64,000 nt of DNA, taken from the NCBI GenBank assembly GCA_024305745.1, contig JAHRBS010000007.1:186001-250000 (forward strand). Reading direction: 5' to 3'. The translations under genes were made by a program, and so were the position numbers. The notes below the pieces were generated by a model. The model was not told the DNA's origin and did no database searches. It was given only the letters and a program-made list of their open reading frames with translations. The stretch comes from Polyporus tsugae (lineage: Eukaryota; Basidiomycota; Agaricomycetes; Polyporales; Polyporaceae). Below are positions 9,870-20,745 of the stretch, piece by piece. Each line of letters begins with the position of its first letter. The stretch's first letter is position 1.

Positions 9870-10429
9870 ATTGAGCAGCGGTTCTTCGCGCCTTCCCTCG
9901 CCTAACCCACCTCACAGCGAGTGGTGTAGACACCCCCAGCGGTGTGGTCGATGCGCTGGGCGCGATTGCGGGACACGGGGCCACCGCCGACTCCGAGTCG
10001 GACGTGCTTGCGTCCGGGTCCCCATTGTGCCCGGCCTTGCGCTACCTGACGCTCGGTTGGGAGGTGCCCCGAGAGATTGGACCGAAGGATCTCGTCGAAG
10101 CATGCGACCCTGCGCTGTACCGGCGGCACCAGGACGTTGGCACCCGTGTCGAACGGAGATGTTCGGCCATGCAGCCGCTGTTCGAGTGTCGGGCGTCCAT
10201 GAAGGCACAAAAGCTGCATGCTCTCGAATTCTACGAGTGCGAGAGGCAGGGGTACAGTCGTGAACCGTGGGACGTCACTGCGGAGTTTGAGGAATTGATT
10301 GTTTCGAGTCGTCGGGAGGATGACGACCTGCCCTGCCTCGAGCGACTTCGGACAGTCGTGGGCGGGCGGGTCGTTTACAGAGGTTATCTGTTAAAGACGG
10401 TGGTCCAACGGAATGTGACATTCGAGTAG

Positions 10430-11013
10430 TCTGTATGAGTTCTGCCACAGAGATATGCACTGTTTTGGGTCGAATATCAGCCCAGACCGTACGGGATTAG
10501 GACGACGTGAATGATGTGTGAATCTATAAGGTCGGACTGGTCCTTGGCCTGCCCTGGTTGGCACGCAACGATACGTAGACAGTATCTGTATCGGCTCCTC
10601 CACTTGCCCCATATACGAACTTCTAGTCATATAATCCCCTAATTCTTCCTCCAAATGACAGCCCGACAGTGGTTCTAGAGCAGGTTTGATTACGGCGCGG
10701 AGGCTCTATGTGTGATTCACGATGTTAGCCTCGATGTACATGTAGGGCAGTGTGATCAGAATCGGCTCGAATGACCGACCAAAGGTCAGGCCCCGTCCAC
10801 GGAGTCTCATTCGGACAAGGGGAGTTCACCATCTCGGAGGTCACCTCTTAAGGGAGATGTGTTAGTGGCCCGCGGTCTGTCAATTGCGTATGATTGAAGG
10901 GGTCTGTGTAACACGATTAGATCCGGCCAAGGTGAGAATCGAAGTTTGAAAAATTAGTTATATAGAGAGTAGAACCCAACGACGGGATCGTGTGTAGTCA
11001 ATGGTCAGACCCC
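10430..11013. other. intergenic; duplicated F-box 3' flank, then nothing recognised
   Basis: 10436 to about 10540 matches the 3' flank of the F-box gene at 23299 (shared TTTTGGGTCGAATATCAGCC). The remainder up to the P450 stop shows no coding or repeat structure that I can support. Confidence 0.5.
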
Positions 11014-13284
11014 TCAAAGGCACCGACTCTTCATCCGAAGCAACAGCTCCGGCTTCGTGCTACCCAGGCCCATGGTGGGGAAAGAGATTGCACCGACGTT
11101 CCACGTAATCTCCGTATCGGTCAAGTCGAACGAGAAAGCCATGAGCATGACCGCGATGATGACCTCTGACGGAGGAGAACTCAGTTTTATTGGTGGATTC
11201 AGTAGATAGGTCGTGTAGACACGACTTACTCATCTCCAGCTGCGCGAACTTGAAACCGCTGTTTGACCAGACGTTACTATCAACGACTTGCGACGGCGCT
11301 AGCAGAATAGAACCTTACATGCACGCGCGCGGCCCGCCCAAGAAGGACAGTCTGTGCGGAAGCCACGACTGTGAGTGAGTGTCGACAGGTACGTGCGAAA
11401 TCATTGAAGAGACTAACATGCTCGAGAAAATGCTTGGAATGCGAGCCTCATCCACGGCACCCGGGAGCGGCCCGAGCCAGCGTTCCGGCTTCCATTCGTA
11501 CGCATCCTCACCCCAAACCGCCTTGTTGTCGTTGCTCGCCTGAATGTCGATCATGACATATGTTCCCCGCGGGACGAGCACCTCATTCATGGGAGTGCCG
11601 TCCCTGCCACGAATCGGTGCTGAAAGCGGAAGGAGCACATCCTTCGTTGCACTATTTTCGCTCTTTCAGAATCAACCCAAAGATGAGTGACAGCGGCCTC
11701 ACCGACGGGGAATGGCCTGCGCGGGAGGATACAACCGTAACGTCTCGCGACAGACTGCTTCAAGGTATGGGAGCTTGTTGAGGGCATCGTAATCCATGGT
11801 CGCCTCGCCGTTGTGCGCCTCGACAATCTCGGCCCGGAGTTTTTCTTGGACGGCGGGGTGCTGTGCTAGGAGCTGGAATGTACGCGTAAGCATGTTCGAT
11901 GTCGTGTCCATGCCTCCGAGGATCAAGACGCTATGCGATGGATCTGTTAGCACCAAAGATTGCCTGGACTGGGAGTGCTCACGATGTCTGGGCGACAATC
12001 GCCTCGTCGGTGAGCTTCTCTGTGTCCGATGCCGCCATGTTATATTTGACTGCTCGGCCCGCAACGCACGGTCGGTATCAGTTGTAGCGAGTGCACGATA
12101 TGGGGCTTACGAAGGATGCTCATGATATCCTTGCTCCCGCCATCCTCGCGCACAACAGCCCCGTCTGCCTTGGCGAGAGCAGCTTTCCTCTCATCAATGA
12201 TCTTCCCCGCGCGGCGCTCCATTGTGTCCGAGATATTCATCATGCGACGCACTCGTTCGAGGGGGACCATCCGCAGAATCGCTCTCATCCGGTCAGTCGA
12301 TACAAAACATGAAAGCCCGGCGACGACCCCGCTCAACAGAGAGAGCTGAGATAGCGTGGGGCTATGGAGCTTGAGTCAGCAGCTAGGAACGGGAGCGGCA
12401 ATGTGGAAAGTTCGGGGTGACGTACAAGAAGTTCTTCAGCGCACTACCATACGCATCGGTCGACTCTTCGGCAAAGTTGTCAAAGGAGTATCCGAGACCT
12501 GCCTGTCCGAGAAGTTCGAGAGTCGTCCGCGCAATCCATCCGTTAACATCGATGACCCGAGTTTCATTGCCGACGCGGCCTTGGATCGCAGCGCGAACCT
12601 ACGAGCGCTATCAGCAAATTCTGGTGACAAAGTAGCGACAGTGCGGTATCTAACCTTATGTGAGATCTCGTAAAACAGGTCAGTCATCTGCCGCAAGTGG
12701 GCGACCGAGAAGACGGGGTTTAGGAGCTGGCGCTGGCGCCGGTGCTGAAGTCCTTCGGTGGTCAAGAGGCCAGGACCGACAAGCAGGTGCATGTAGCTGT
12801 GTCGCCCCATCGGTTGTCAATATGCCTGAGAAGGGACGACAGAACATATTTACTCGGATGGAGAAATCCTCCTGCGAAAGCTGTCAACATCCTTGACAAT
12901 GATACTGTGCAGAGCTTTCGGGTCGTAAATGACTAGTATCTTCGTCTATACACATGCTGTGAGCAATGGATACGCGTGTCACCAGGGCGGGGAAATCACG
13001 GACACCCAGGGGGCCATGTAAGACAGAGACAGGACCGTATGTCTCCGCGTGGCGCCTCCGATAGTTCCAACCCTGGCGGGCCGCGACTTGCGGTAGATTT
13101 CCTAGAGCCAAACATGAGATCGGATTATAACGTTATTCTGGCAGCACACACCTTTTAAGAATGAAGGCGAAGGAGGGCCGGGGAGGTTGTCCAGAGGGGA
13201 AGGGAATATGTGGCGCAGCAAGAGCCTCCATACGACGTAGAGGATAGCCGCAGAGGAGGCCGTCACCAGAAGCGAGAGACCCAT
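11014..13284 (-). CDS. cytochrome P450 monooxygenase, 12 exons (P450-A)
   Basis: Haem-thiolate monooxygenase, expected in the ER membrane with an NADPH reductase partner. Exons on the minus strand: 13152-13284, 13006-13101, 12854-12932, 12655-12796, 12426-12598, 12111-12361, 11983-12049, 11703-11930, 11418-11651, 11319-11351, 11230-11258 and 11014-11165. They join in phase to about 538 residues, a normal P450 length. Visible: an N-terminal hydrophobic anchor (LLVTASSAAILYVVWRLLL), the proline hinge NLPGPP, the I-helix GGMDTTSN, the K-helix ETLR, the PERW motif, and the spliced haem loop FLGGPRACIG with the cysteine ligand. Its closest relative here is the P450 at 61130-63371, which shares nearly all intron positions. 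Substrate unknown. The acceptor of exon 3 is the least certain. Confidence 0.9.
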
Positions 13285-15804
13285 CGGTGAATAGACGTCT
13301 ACGGGGAGCGTCGAGCGGTGACTGATCGAAGGAAGCATCCCATGTTTATATATAAGACTGTTAGCATTGCCGCGCGCAGTCCTAACCCTCGCCGCCTGGC
13401 GAAAATGCTGAGCCATCGCATACCGCGCATGCCGGCACCCGTTGACTGAGGCTGGTTGCGAAGACTCCCTGTAATGTACCAGAAGGTTAGGTTAACGCTG
13501 GCACGTCGACCGAAAGGTGAAAGAGCGGCCATCCCACAAATTGAGTTTCGAACAACTGTCCTCCATGCTATGAGGAAACGAGTCTCACGTTGGTGACATG
13601 TACGCCTGGAAGTCTACATGACACTTACCTGCTTTCCACATATTTCCCAACTGAAATTTGACTGAGCCACGTTACTCGCTCGGACGAGAGTTGTCGTCCG
13701 TGCGGGATGTCTGTTGTATTGTCTACAAGCTATTGGCATGGTTTCCGCCCGACAAACGCCGTGCATGCGATAACTCGTTGATATGACCTGTACCGGTGCG
13801 TGGTTAGTCAGTTCCTACTATCCAGACGTCGGGCGACTTACTCCAGGTTTGGAGTGTTTAGTCAGGGCCATCTCATCCCGTTCTGTTCAGAGGCCATATC
13901 TTCGTCCTACTCCTATTGGACCCCTCGACATTCAAATAAATAAACCGCTACATCATCGTCAGCCTCAAGCTTTTACCCCCAGAGCGGACATGGCAGCTCT
14001 TCGAGGCTTACCTGTAGTACTTTGTCCTCCGACCAGTCCTTGACAGGGGATTCTCATGTATTCAAGATTGTCTTCTCTTGAATGTGCTTCTCTCCAGACT
14101 TGTCTTGCAGCCGGCGACGGCAACGGAGGTGTTGGAATGAATTTGAGAAAGGCCAAGTGCCAGTTGGCAGTGACCGCCGCAACGTTGTCGGGGCCACGTC
14201 GTCAGAGGCGGAGATTCAACATAGAATGCAGTGTCTATCAGGATTTGTAGCTCCGAAACCACAGGTTACAGGCGCCGCTCAATTGGGCATTGAACCTCGA
14301 TTTACTGAGAATCGTCCCCCTGCTCCGCGCCAGCATGTACCACGGTCCCAAGCTGGTTTCCTGAAGTACGTACTCTCGCCTCTCCCTGTGGCCGCCTTTG
14401 GTCACAATTCGTTGCTTATATGGTGAGATTAGGAGCACAGAATAAGTGACCCTCGCGTCGTCTTGCCGCCGCTTCCACCTCGCTTGTCCCTGCATCCATG
14501 CAGCTACCGCGCACGCCCGCTCCGCACACGCCATATGCATGGGCAATTCACACCGAGGCTCGCACACCTGGCGGCCAGTTTCGATATTTTGTTGTGGTGC
14601 CAGTGAGTCATGTCCATGAAACTTTCGAGTGTACCATGCCTAGGACGGTCGCGCACCCCGGACGATGCATCACTTTCCCCGTGTTCGGTCCGGGGTGCTG
14701 GGACCTGAGGCCTGATCCTTGCCTGATCCACTACTCGAAGCTCAAGGTTCAGTATTCAGACCCGCTTCGAGTGCGCGGAGAAGGGAGCCATCCGATCACA
14801 TCCCACGGGGACTATATTTAAGACCGAGCCCACCCGCCCTCTCCTCCTGTTACATTTGGACCTTCACGCTGTCGCACCATTCCCGCTGACGAGCCCGGCT
14901 TGACTCGCCCACGCTAGACATGCGGGTACCGCGCGGCCTTGATAAGTTCCAACGAAAGCTCGTGGGTTAAACGTTTGGCTCTTTGACCGGTTCGTCAAAC
15001 GCGTGGATGAGGCGGTCTAGACATCAAGGACCCTTGGGGCTTCGATGTGCACGGTTTCAGTTACGAAGTTTCGTAGTCCGTGCGTGGACCTGGCTCCATC
15101 ACATCTTAAGGTCCCAAATGACGATAGATCGGAGGTTGTGAGGTCTTGGCTAACCTCGCAATTCACCCGGACATACAGCCACGCTCTTCGAATCAAGGGC
15201 CGTTCGCGCAGGATTCCCGCGACTATCCGCACAGGACCCTGTAACTCACAAAGTCGTTGCATCCTCTCCAACGCCACGATATCGTGCAGGCACGCTTGTA
15301 ACTTTGCTTGGACCTACAGTAACACTGGCCAAGATCGTTCGGAGTCCTCCGGCTGCTTGTTCCGGGTCTCCCCGAGAGCCAGTCCGGCTGCCTCTCTGAG
15401 CGACAGACAGCGATGGATTGATACGATGACCGTCACGCTGGAGGTGCTAGGACGCCCATCTGTGGTCGCCTGACCTCCGGAAGTGCATCTTATTGTTATG
15501 GCATGCATCTCTTCTCGCCTTCGTAACGCAGCGAGCGCGCCCACGGCTAGTACGAGCGTCATGCATCCCTCGGGATCGCTCGTCCTATCTCGTATCTCTC
15601 AGAGCGCCTGCTGCGGCCCATTTCACCTATTTCTCTTCCGTTCCGAGATTTCTGATGGTCGGACATGCCAAGTAGCGCCTTCGTTGCAATCCAAGGGCAT
15701 CCGTTTACTGAACAAACGAGACCCAAACGTCACCGCGCCACGCGAGTGTACGCCATGGTCCACACATGTGTCCCGTCGTGCTCGACGATCAGCGTAGCGA
15801 CATG
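13285..15804. other. 2.5-kb intergenic stretch, no supported gene
   Basis: Upstream region of P450-A. Open frames here are short, overlap one another on both strands and show no domain text, splice-joined continuation or low-complexity protein signature. I see no transposase or LTR motif. It ends at the pogo-like MITE. Confidence 0.5.
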
Positions 15805-15806
15805 TA

Positions 15807-16376
15807 CAGTAGACACCCTCTTAACGCATACTTCTCATAACGCATAACCCCTTATAACGCATGGCTCGAGGCCTTTCCCGACTTGGGGAAGGGGGGAAAA
15901 CGCATAATCCCCTGATAACGCATACGCATACCCCTTCGGGCCGGGATAAAGGCATACCTGGACGTTATGTAATTTCAATTGTTGGGCACATACGGTGCTG
16001 CGGTTGAATAAAATTGTTCCTTAATCCCCTGTCGCTCCTCCCTATGGCCCCGAAAGCGATCGAAATCCTCAAAAGAGGGCTTAAGGTCCTAGAAGCCACT
16101 TTTGCATTGCGAAAATCTCAACTCCTTGCTCGTCGCGCCGAGAACAAATCGATTATGGTCCCTACTGAAATCACTGACTTCTTTGCACGTACTAGATAGA
16201 CTAGTCTAGTTAGACCACCTATGTACGAACGACTCCACCACATGGTGGGCGCCTATAATCAGAAGTCTCGTCCCTTGGTGGGCGCCTAATATCGACGCCT
16301 CCCATAACCCATGACCCCTAATAACACATACCACGGACCCCTTCCCGAGGGGTATGCGTTAAGAGGGTGTCTACTG
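15807..16376. mobile_element. 570-bp pogo/Tc1-mariner-like MITE with perfect 25-bp TIRs and TA duplication
   Basis: Starts CAGTAGACACCCTCTTAACG and ends with its exact reverse complement; the arm is about 25 bp, through ACGCATAC. TA flanks both sides (15805-15806, 16377-16378). CAGT-type ends with TA duplication are the hallmark of pogo-type Tc1/mariner elements. The interior holds repeated ATAACGCATA words near the left end, a doubled GGTGGGCGCCTA unit near 16240-16290, and one short open frame (16044-16199, MAPKAIEILKRGLKVLEATF) that could be the last scrap of a transposase C-terminus; that reading is speculative. Confidence 0.85.
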
Positions 16377-16378
16377 TA

Positions 16379-18002
16379 TATACGGGGACCCTCGCCAGGG
16401 CCCGAAGACCCGAAGGCGAGAGAAGCTAATTAATGTCTCGTGGCCGGAGCCTTCGCTGTCAGAGTGGTCCAATGGGAGGCGAGATGCGCCAGGTGAGGAC
16501 ATCGTACCCCGCCTCGATGCATCTCGCCTCCAGGATCCCGTTCTCATGTCACGCAGCGCGCTGACGCTAGTAGCGCCACCATTCACGGCGTGTACGAGGT
16601 CTATCCTCCCGTTTGTCTTCACGACGGTCGAGACAAACGCGAATGCGACGAGCATTGACATCCGTTGTCCGTCGGGGTCACACAGCAAGGTCCTCACAGT
16701 ACTCCCATAGAACAAGACGGTATTAGAACGTACCTTTGAAGCCCGAATACAACGCCGGCGGCCCAGGGAACTTGGGAAGTGTGATAGCACTGGCGTATCG
16801 TATTCCGAGGTTCTACAGAGAAACGTCGCTGTATTATATCCGCAGCACACCGTTCTCAGGCCGATTCCCTATATAATCTGAGGGCTACCCGCGATGGACG
16901 GCCACCCCGTATCGTTGTGAACGAGAATCGGACCAGTGCAAGGATAATAAAAGTTGAGAGAAGCTTAGGTGGGCGGCATGGCGGTGGGCCCGGGGAGTCG
17001 AGACGACGAATGGCGGTGCTGCGCTCCATGGGTGGGGAGGGCCAAGGCGTGGCCTTCGGCCGGAGTTCTCGCGGAGCGCGGGTGGGGTAGCGAAAGTGGG
17101 ACGAGAACGAGACGAGAAGGGAGAAATGCGGGTGACTCGGATGGACTGGCGAGAATCGATGTGGCGAGCTAGGCAGGGTGTTTGGCGAGAGGGCCTCGTG
17201 TCCGGGGCGTGCGGGGTGATAATAGGGCGTGTCTATATAAGTAAGTACGTGGATTGATGTGATCTCTTGCGCGAGTAGTGAACTAGTGAGATCTTGCTAC
17301 AAACCACACAAGTCGGGCGACGAAGAGACACTGCCGGTCGAAGTACAAGTCGCACAGAGGCCGAATCCGTTCCTGTGGCACAGTATAGGATAGTGGCAAA
17401 GGGGACGGCATCGTCGGAAATAAAATAAGGGAAGCAAAGGCGGCCTCGAGGCTTGAGAGGGGACAGCATCGCAGAAGGTGAAGATGGGCCCAGCGCAGGC
17501 AGGTCGGAGATGATCCAACATGATAGGCGCATGTCGTCAGGACCCCAGAGATCGTCCCTGTACCGGTCCGAAAAGGGCGTAAAAGGGTTCTAGGGTGTAT
17601 ATAGTTTCTCCATAGATAGCATAAGTAGAAAGTCATTAGGGATCTCGAAGGCTGTGCTCGTGTTTTCCGCAGGACGAGGCTTACGTGATTAAGGATGGCC
17701 GGGGTCCCTGGAGAAGAAACGCTGGGAGGGCAAAGTTGAGGGCATGCGGGCAACTCGAGCTCAGGCTCTCGTCTTGACCTGCTCCTCGTCCTCCTTGGTC
17801 CTCACAATTACTCGCAATCATGGCTCTATAATTTGCTGAAGACGACCGTTGTGAGTGCTCATCCTACTCACCGCCCTCCCACCAAGCGCTCGTTGCGGCC
17901 AGCGCAATCGCGGCAACGCCGTGACAAAGCATACTTATTCTCTCTTCGCATGCTCATATTCTCTTCTATACCTCCAGTGACGGCAGACACGACGCCATTA
18001 TA
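16379..18002. other. intergenic, GC-rich; upstream region of the 738-residue gene
   Basis: No gene is supported. Minus-strand frames at 16371-16850 and 17283-17753 lack any recognisable feature and the first runs into the MITE arm. A TATATAAG lies at about 17234. The last 100 bp before the ATG at 18003 is pyrimidine-rich (CTCTTCTATACCTCCAG), as in fungal 5' leaders. Confidence 0.45.
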
Positions 18003-20219
18003 ATGAGTACGTGCAGGGCACGCATTTCGCCCGCCAACAACCAGGTTTCACCCTCAACTTTGCCGTTCCCGCCTTCTCCCGCCGACCCAGCCTTTCAACC
18101 GTGGCGCAACGTTGCGTACCCCCCAATTACTGGCCCTGCTCTCCTCGACACCCCCGTGCCGTCAGATTTACGCGCGAAATCCACGCCACCCGGAGATCAG
18201 CATCGTCAAGCTCACCTCGTCTACCCATCTCCCCCGCTAACCGACGCAGGTCTCGCATCGACGATCCCACTTCCCGACGTCTCCGGAGATCCTCTACACA
18301 AGCCAGAGTGCCCTTCGTTTCGAGAAGATCCCGTCGATGAGAATATGTCACACGATGGCGCCCGACACTTCGCGCCATTATCCCCGCCGCCAACCGTGCT
18401 GGTTGGTCCATCGGAGTTACCGGAAGGAGGTCACGACGGGCATCAGGTAGAGAGCTGGAGCTATCGAGAGGATCCGCAGGACGGCGGCGCGGGTGCGCCA
18501 CTGTTCCCGCCGGTACGTGATGATTCTGGGTTTGAAGAGTTTGGGCCGCAAGGAGGATGCGAGGACGACTGGAATCCCGAGGGCTCTCAAGGAGGATGCG
18601 AGGACGACCGGAATCTCGGGGGCTCTCAAGGCGGTTGCACCTTGATCGAGCCCACCTCGGTATGGATGCCGCATTCGCCGTTGAGCATGGACGAGGGCCT
18701 ATCCCTTGCCGATCTGTCGTCGTTGCATGGTGTCCTGCCTTGTCTTCACGGCGGCGATCAAAGTAGCGGCCATTCCGATGTCCTTGTCTCGCCCGTTAGC
18801 CACATGGATACGGAGAGCAAGGTGGGAAGTTGGACGTCTGGGTCCGGTATGGACTGGACGTACAGTCCGAGCAGTACGTTGATCGACGTCGTCTCGCTGC
18901 CGCCCTCTCCGAAGCCCAGTGGGCTTTTTCTTGGGCTACCCGAACTCGATACCTCGCTTGGTTTTCATCCCCACCATGCGCTACCCCTCCAACAGCCCTC
19001 ACCGCTATCGCCCGTCGAGATACCCTTTGGCCAAAGTGGTCCTCATTGGTTCTATGGGGACTCTCTCGGCGAACCACTCGGTAAGACATCACCTTCGAAT
19101 CAGCACACGCCTCTTGCGGAGGAACACGATCCTTTCTTTTCCTTCCCGCACTCCTCTCTACTCCATCCCCCGTCTGCGGACATCGACTCCGAATATTCCG
19201 ACACAATTATGCCCTCGGAGGACGACAACAGCGCAGAGTTGCTGTCGTCGTCTCCTCACAGACGACCTCTCAATGACCTTCACGATACGACGCCTGCCCA
19301 CGGGGACATACGCCTCACGCCCATGCCTCGATCTCCGCGATCCCCCCATTTCCCGCTGGCGGATCTCGACATGGACGATCCGGGAGAAGCGCCGTGTTCC
19401 CCGCACTCCCCGCACTCCCTTCTACCGGAGCTCGACGGCGAGGACGAGCAGCAGCACCTATCCATGTTCGTGGACACATCGATGGAGACGATCGCCCCCT
19501 CACTTCTCGAACCCCAACCGCAGCACGCGGGCCTGGGCCTCTTCCTGCAGTCAGATCCGCCAATGGGGCGGTCGCCATCCCCCGACGACGACGACTTCGG
19601 GTTCCTGGACATCCAGCTGGACCCGGAGTCGGCGAACGTCGAGGTGGATGAGTTCCTCGCGCTCCGTGCACTGCGCAAGAACGCACTCGCGCAGGAACGT
19701 GCGGCACGCATGGCTGAAGCCGAGCTTGGCGAGCGTATCGCCGCCGCTGCCAGTGCTCTCCTTCCTCCATCGCACGCTGACACCGATGCAGACGCGATGC
19801 ATGTGGACGCGATTGTCCTCGACGCGACGGAGAAACGCGCACGCAAACGCGAGCTCCACGCGCTAATGGACATGCGTACGGAAGCGCGGAGGACACGCAA
19901 GCTGCAGAAGCAACGGTCCAAGGAGATCGGGGCGCTGCTGGACTTCAAGATGCACGCGCCGATGTCGCCGATGGAGGGCCTTCCGCCGCTCGTTATCGGT
20001 GGTGGCGGCAGGGGCTGGACGAAGACGATCGCACACCTCGTCGCGCACATGGTCCTGCGGCGGCACGACCGGAGCCGGCCGCTGGAAAACAAACCTCCTG
20101 TGACGGCGGTGCGGTCGCCGACGGCGTTGCGCCGTTCGTTGTCTGCAGAAGATCTCCCGCTGCTTTCCTCTACGGGTGCGGAAGGGGACGAAGATGCCGA
20201 TGACGACATGGAGATGTGA
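18003..20219 (+). CDS. uncharacterised Pro/Ser/Asp-rich protein, 738 residues, single exon
   Basis: One uninterrupted frame from ATG 18003 to TGA. I do not recognise a family. Most of the protein is predicted to be disordered by composition: Pro, Ser, Asp and His runs such as PPSPSP-type tracts and acidic DDDDFGFLDIQLDPE. Residues about 185-215 carry a short tandem repeat (GGCEDDWNPEGSQ, GGCEDDRNLGGSQ, GGC). Residues about 545-660 are different: Ala/Arg/Glu-rich and helical (LRALRKNALAQERAARMAEA, then RARKRELHALMDMRTEARR), probably a coiled coil or basic helix, followed by a Gly-rich turn (VIGGGGRGWTK). The C-terminus is acidic. A regulatory or scaffold role is possible but not shown. The intact length and strong codon bias argue that it is a real gene. 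Confidence 0.75.
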   Translation: MSTCRARISPANNQVSPSTLPFPPSPADPAFQPWRNVAYPPITGPALLDTPVPSDLRAKSTPPGDQHRQAHLVYPSPPLTDAGLASTIPLPDVSGDPLHKPECPSFREDPVDENMSHDGARHFAPLSPPPTVLVGPSELPEGGHDGHQVESWSYREDPQDGGAGAPLFPPVRDDSGFEEFGPQGGCEDDWNPEGSQGGCEDDRNLGGSQGGCTLIEPTSVWMPHSPLSMDEGLSLADLSSLHGVLPCLHGGDQSSGHSDVLVSPVSHMDTESKVGSWTSGSGMDWTYSPSSTLIDVVSLPPSPKPSGLFLGLPELDTSLGFHPHHALPLQQPSPLSPVEIPFGQSGPHWFYGDSLGEPLGKTSPSNQHTPLAEEHDPFFSFPHSSLLHPPSADIDSEYSDTIMPSEDDNSAELLSSSPHRRPLNDLHDTTPAHGDIRLTPMPRSPRSPHFPLADLDMDDPGEAPCSPHSPHSLLPELDGEDEQQHLSMFVDTSMETIAPSLLEPQPQHAGLGLFLQSDPPMGRSPSPDDDDFGFLDIQLDPESANVEVDEFLALRALRKNALAQERAARMAEAELGERIAAAASALLPPSHADTDADAMHVDAIVLDATEKRARKRELHALMDMRTEARRTRKLQKQRSKEIGALLDFKMHAPMSPMEGLPPLVIGGGGRGWTKTIAHLVAHMVLRRHDRSRPLENKPPVTAVRSPTALRRSLSAEDLPLLSSTGAEGDEDADDDMEM

Positions 20220-20745
20220 CTTGACCCTTTCCCCGCTTTGTCACGAGCAAAATGGTGCGCTGCGCTGCCCTCTTACTCTACTATATGGCCATCGCTGACT
20301 TAATGTTGTGTCTATTCTACGTACTGTATCAATAGGCTGGAAGGCGACAATGTGTACGATACTAAGAACCCCCTCATCCACATCCCCCATGCGATCTTTG
20401 TAGCTATTACGTGTTGTCATAGTCGTGGATTCCGCATACCCGTGCTTCCATCTATTCCGTTCATCCGCGTGTCCGTATATTTTCATGCTGTATATGATGC
20501 AGAGTGGACTTACTTCCAGCCTGTGCGCCCGTGGCCTCGGTTTTTTTAATGTGATTCTCTGGAGACAGGAGCTGCGTGCACCAACGTGAGAGGTGACAAG
20601 TGAATTCGAACACTAAGTTGAACAATAATTTCAACAGCCGCGCGCGTACGAGCATCATTAACGCAGACAAGCGAACGAGTGTATGGCCGTCTACTCATCC
20701 TACGTTCTGCTCGTGGAAATGGACCACCCTGCACAGACCCCCTAC
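20220..20745. other. convergent 3' intergenic region
   Basis: Lies between the ends of two converging genes; it should hold both 3' UTRs. AT-richer than its neighbours, with no coding signal. Confidence 0.5.

Larger units (their letters stand above)
7684..10429 (+). pseudogene. F-box protein relic, 5'-truncated and interrupted by two TIR elements
   Basis: Three blocks (7684-8127, 9372-9443, 9870-10429) are collinear with the C-terminal two thirds of the F-box gene at 23299-25263, for example LEYLHLGYFRRSRWWPPLG, TQLEIIPDS and LRYLTLGWEVPREIGPKDL. The N-terminal F-box is missing, cut at the LTR-like fragment. Homology runs past the stop into the 3' flank to about 10540, so this is a DNA-level duplication, not a retrocopy. 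The first gap is filled by the TIR insertion 8128-9371 and the second by the MITE 9444-9869. Not expected to make a functional protein. Confidence 0.85.

Noticed and set aside
15830..15935. Repeated ACGCATA words, at first sight a short CRISPR-like or tandem array
   Set aside because: Irregular spacing, no spacers of constant length, and wholly inside the pogo-like MITE.
16371..16850. 159-codon minus frame
   Set aside because: Runs into the MITE arm; no recognisable domain or splice continuation.
17283..17753. 156-codon minus frame with hydrophobic runs
   Set aside because: No start context, no domain, overlapped by similar frames in other phases.
19280..20209. 309-codon open frame on the minus strand
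   Set aside because: Lies opposite the 738-codon plus gene; Ser/Arg-rich shadow of a GC-rich coding strand without any motif.
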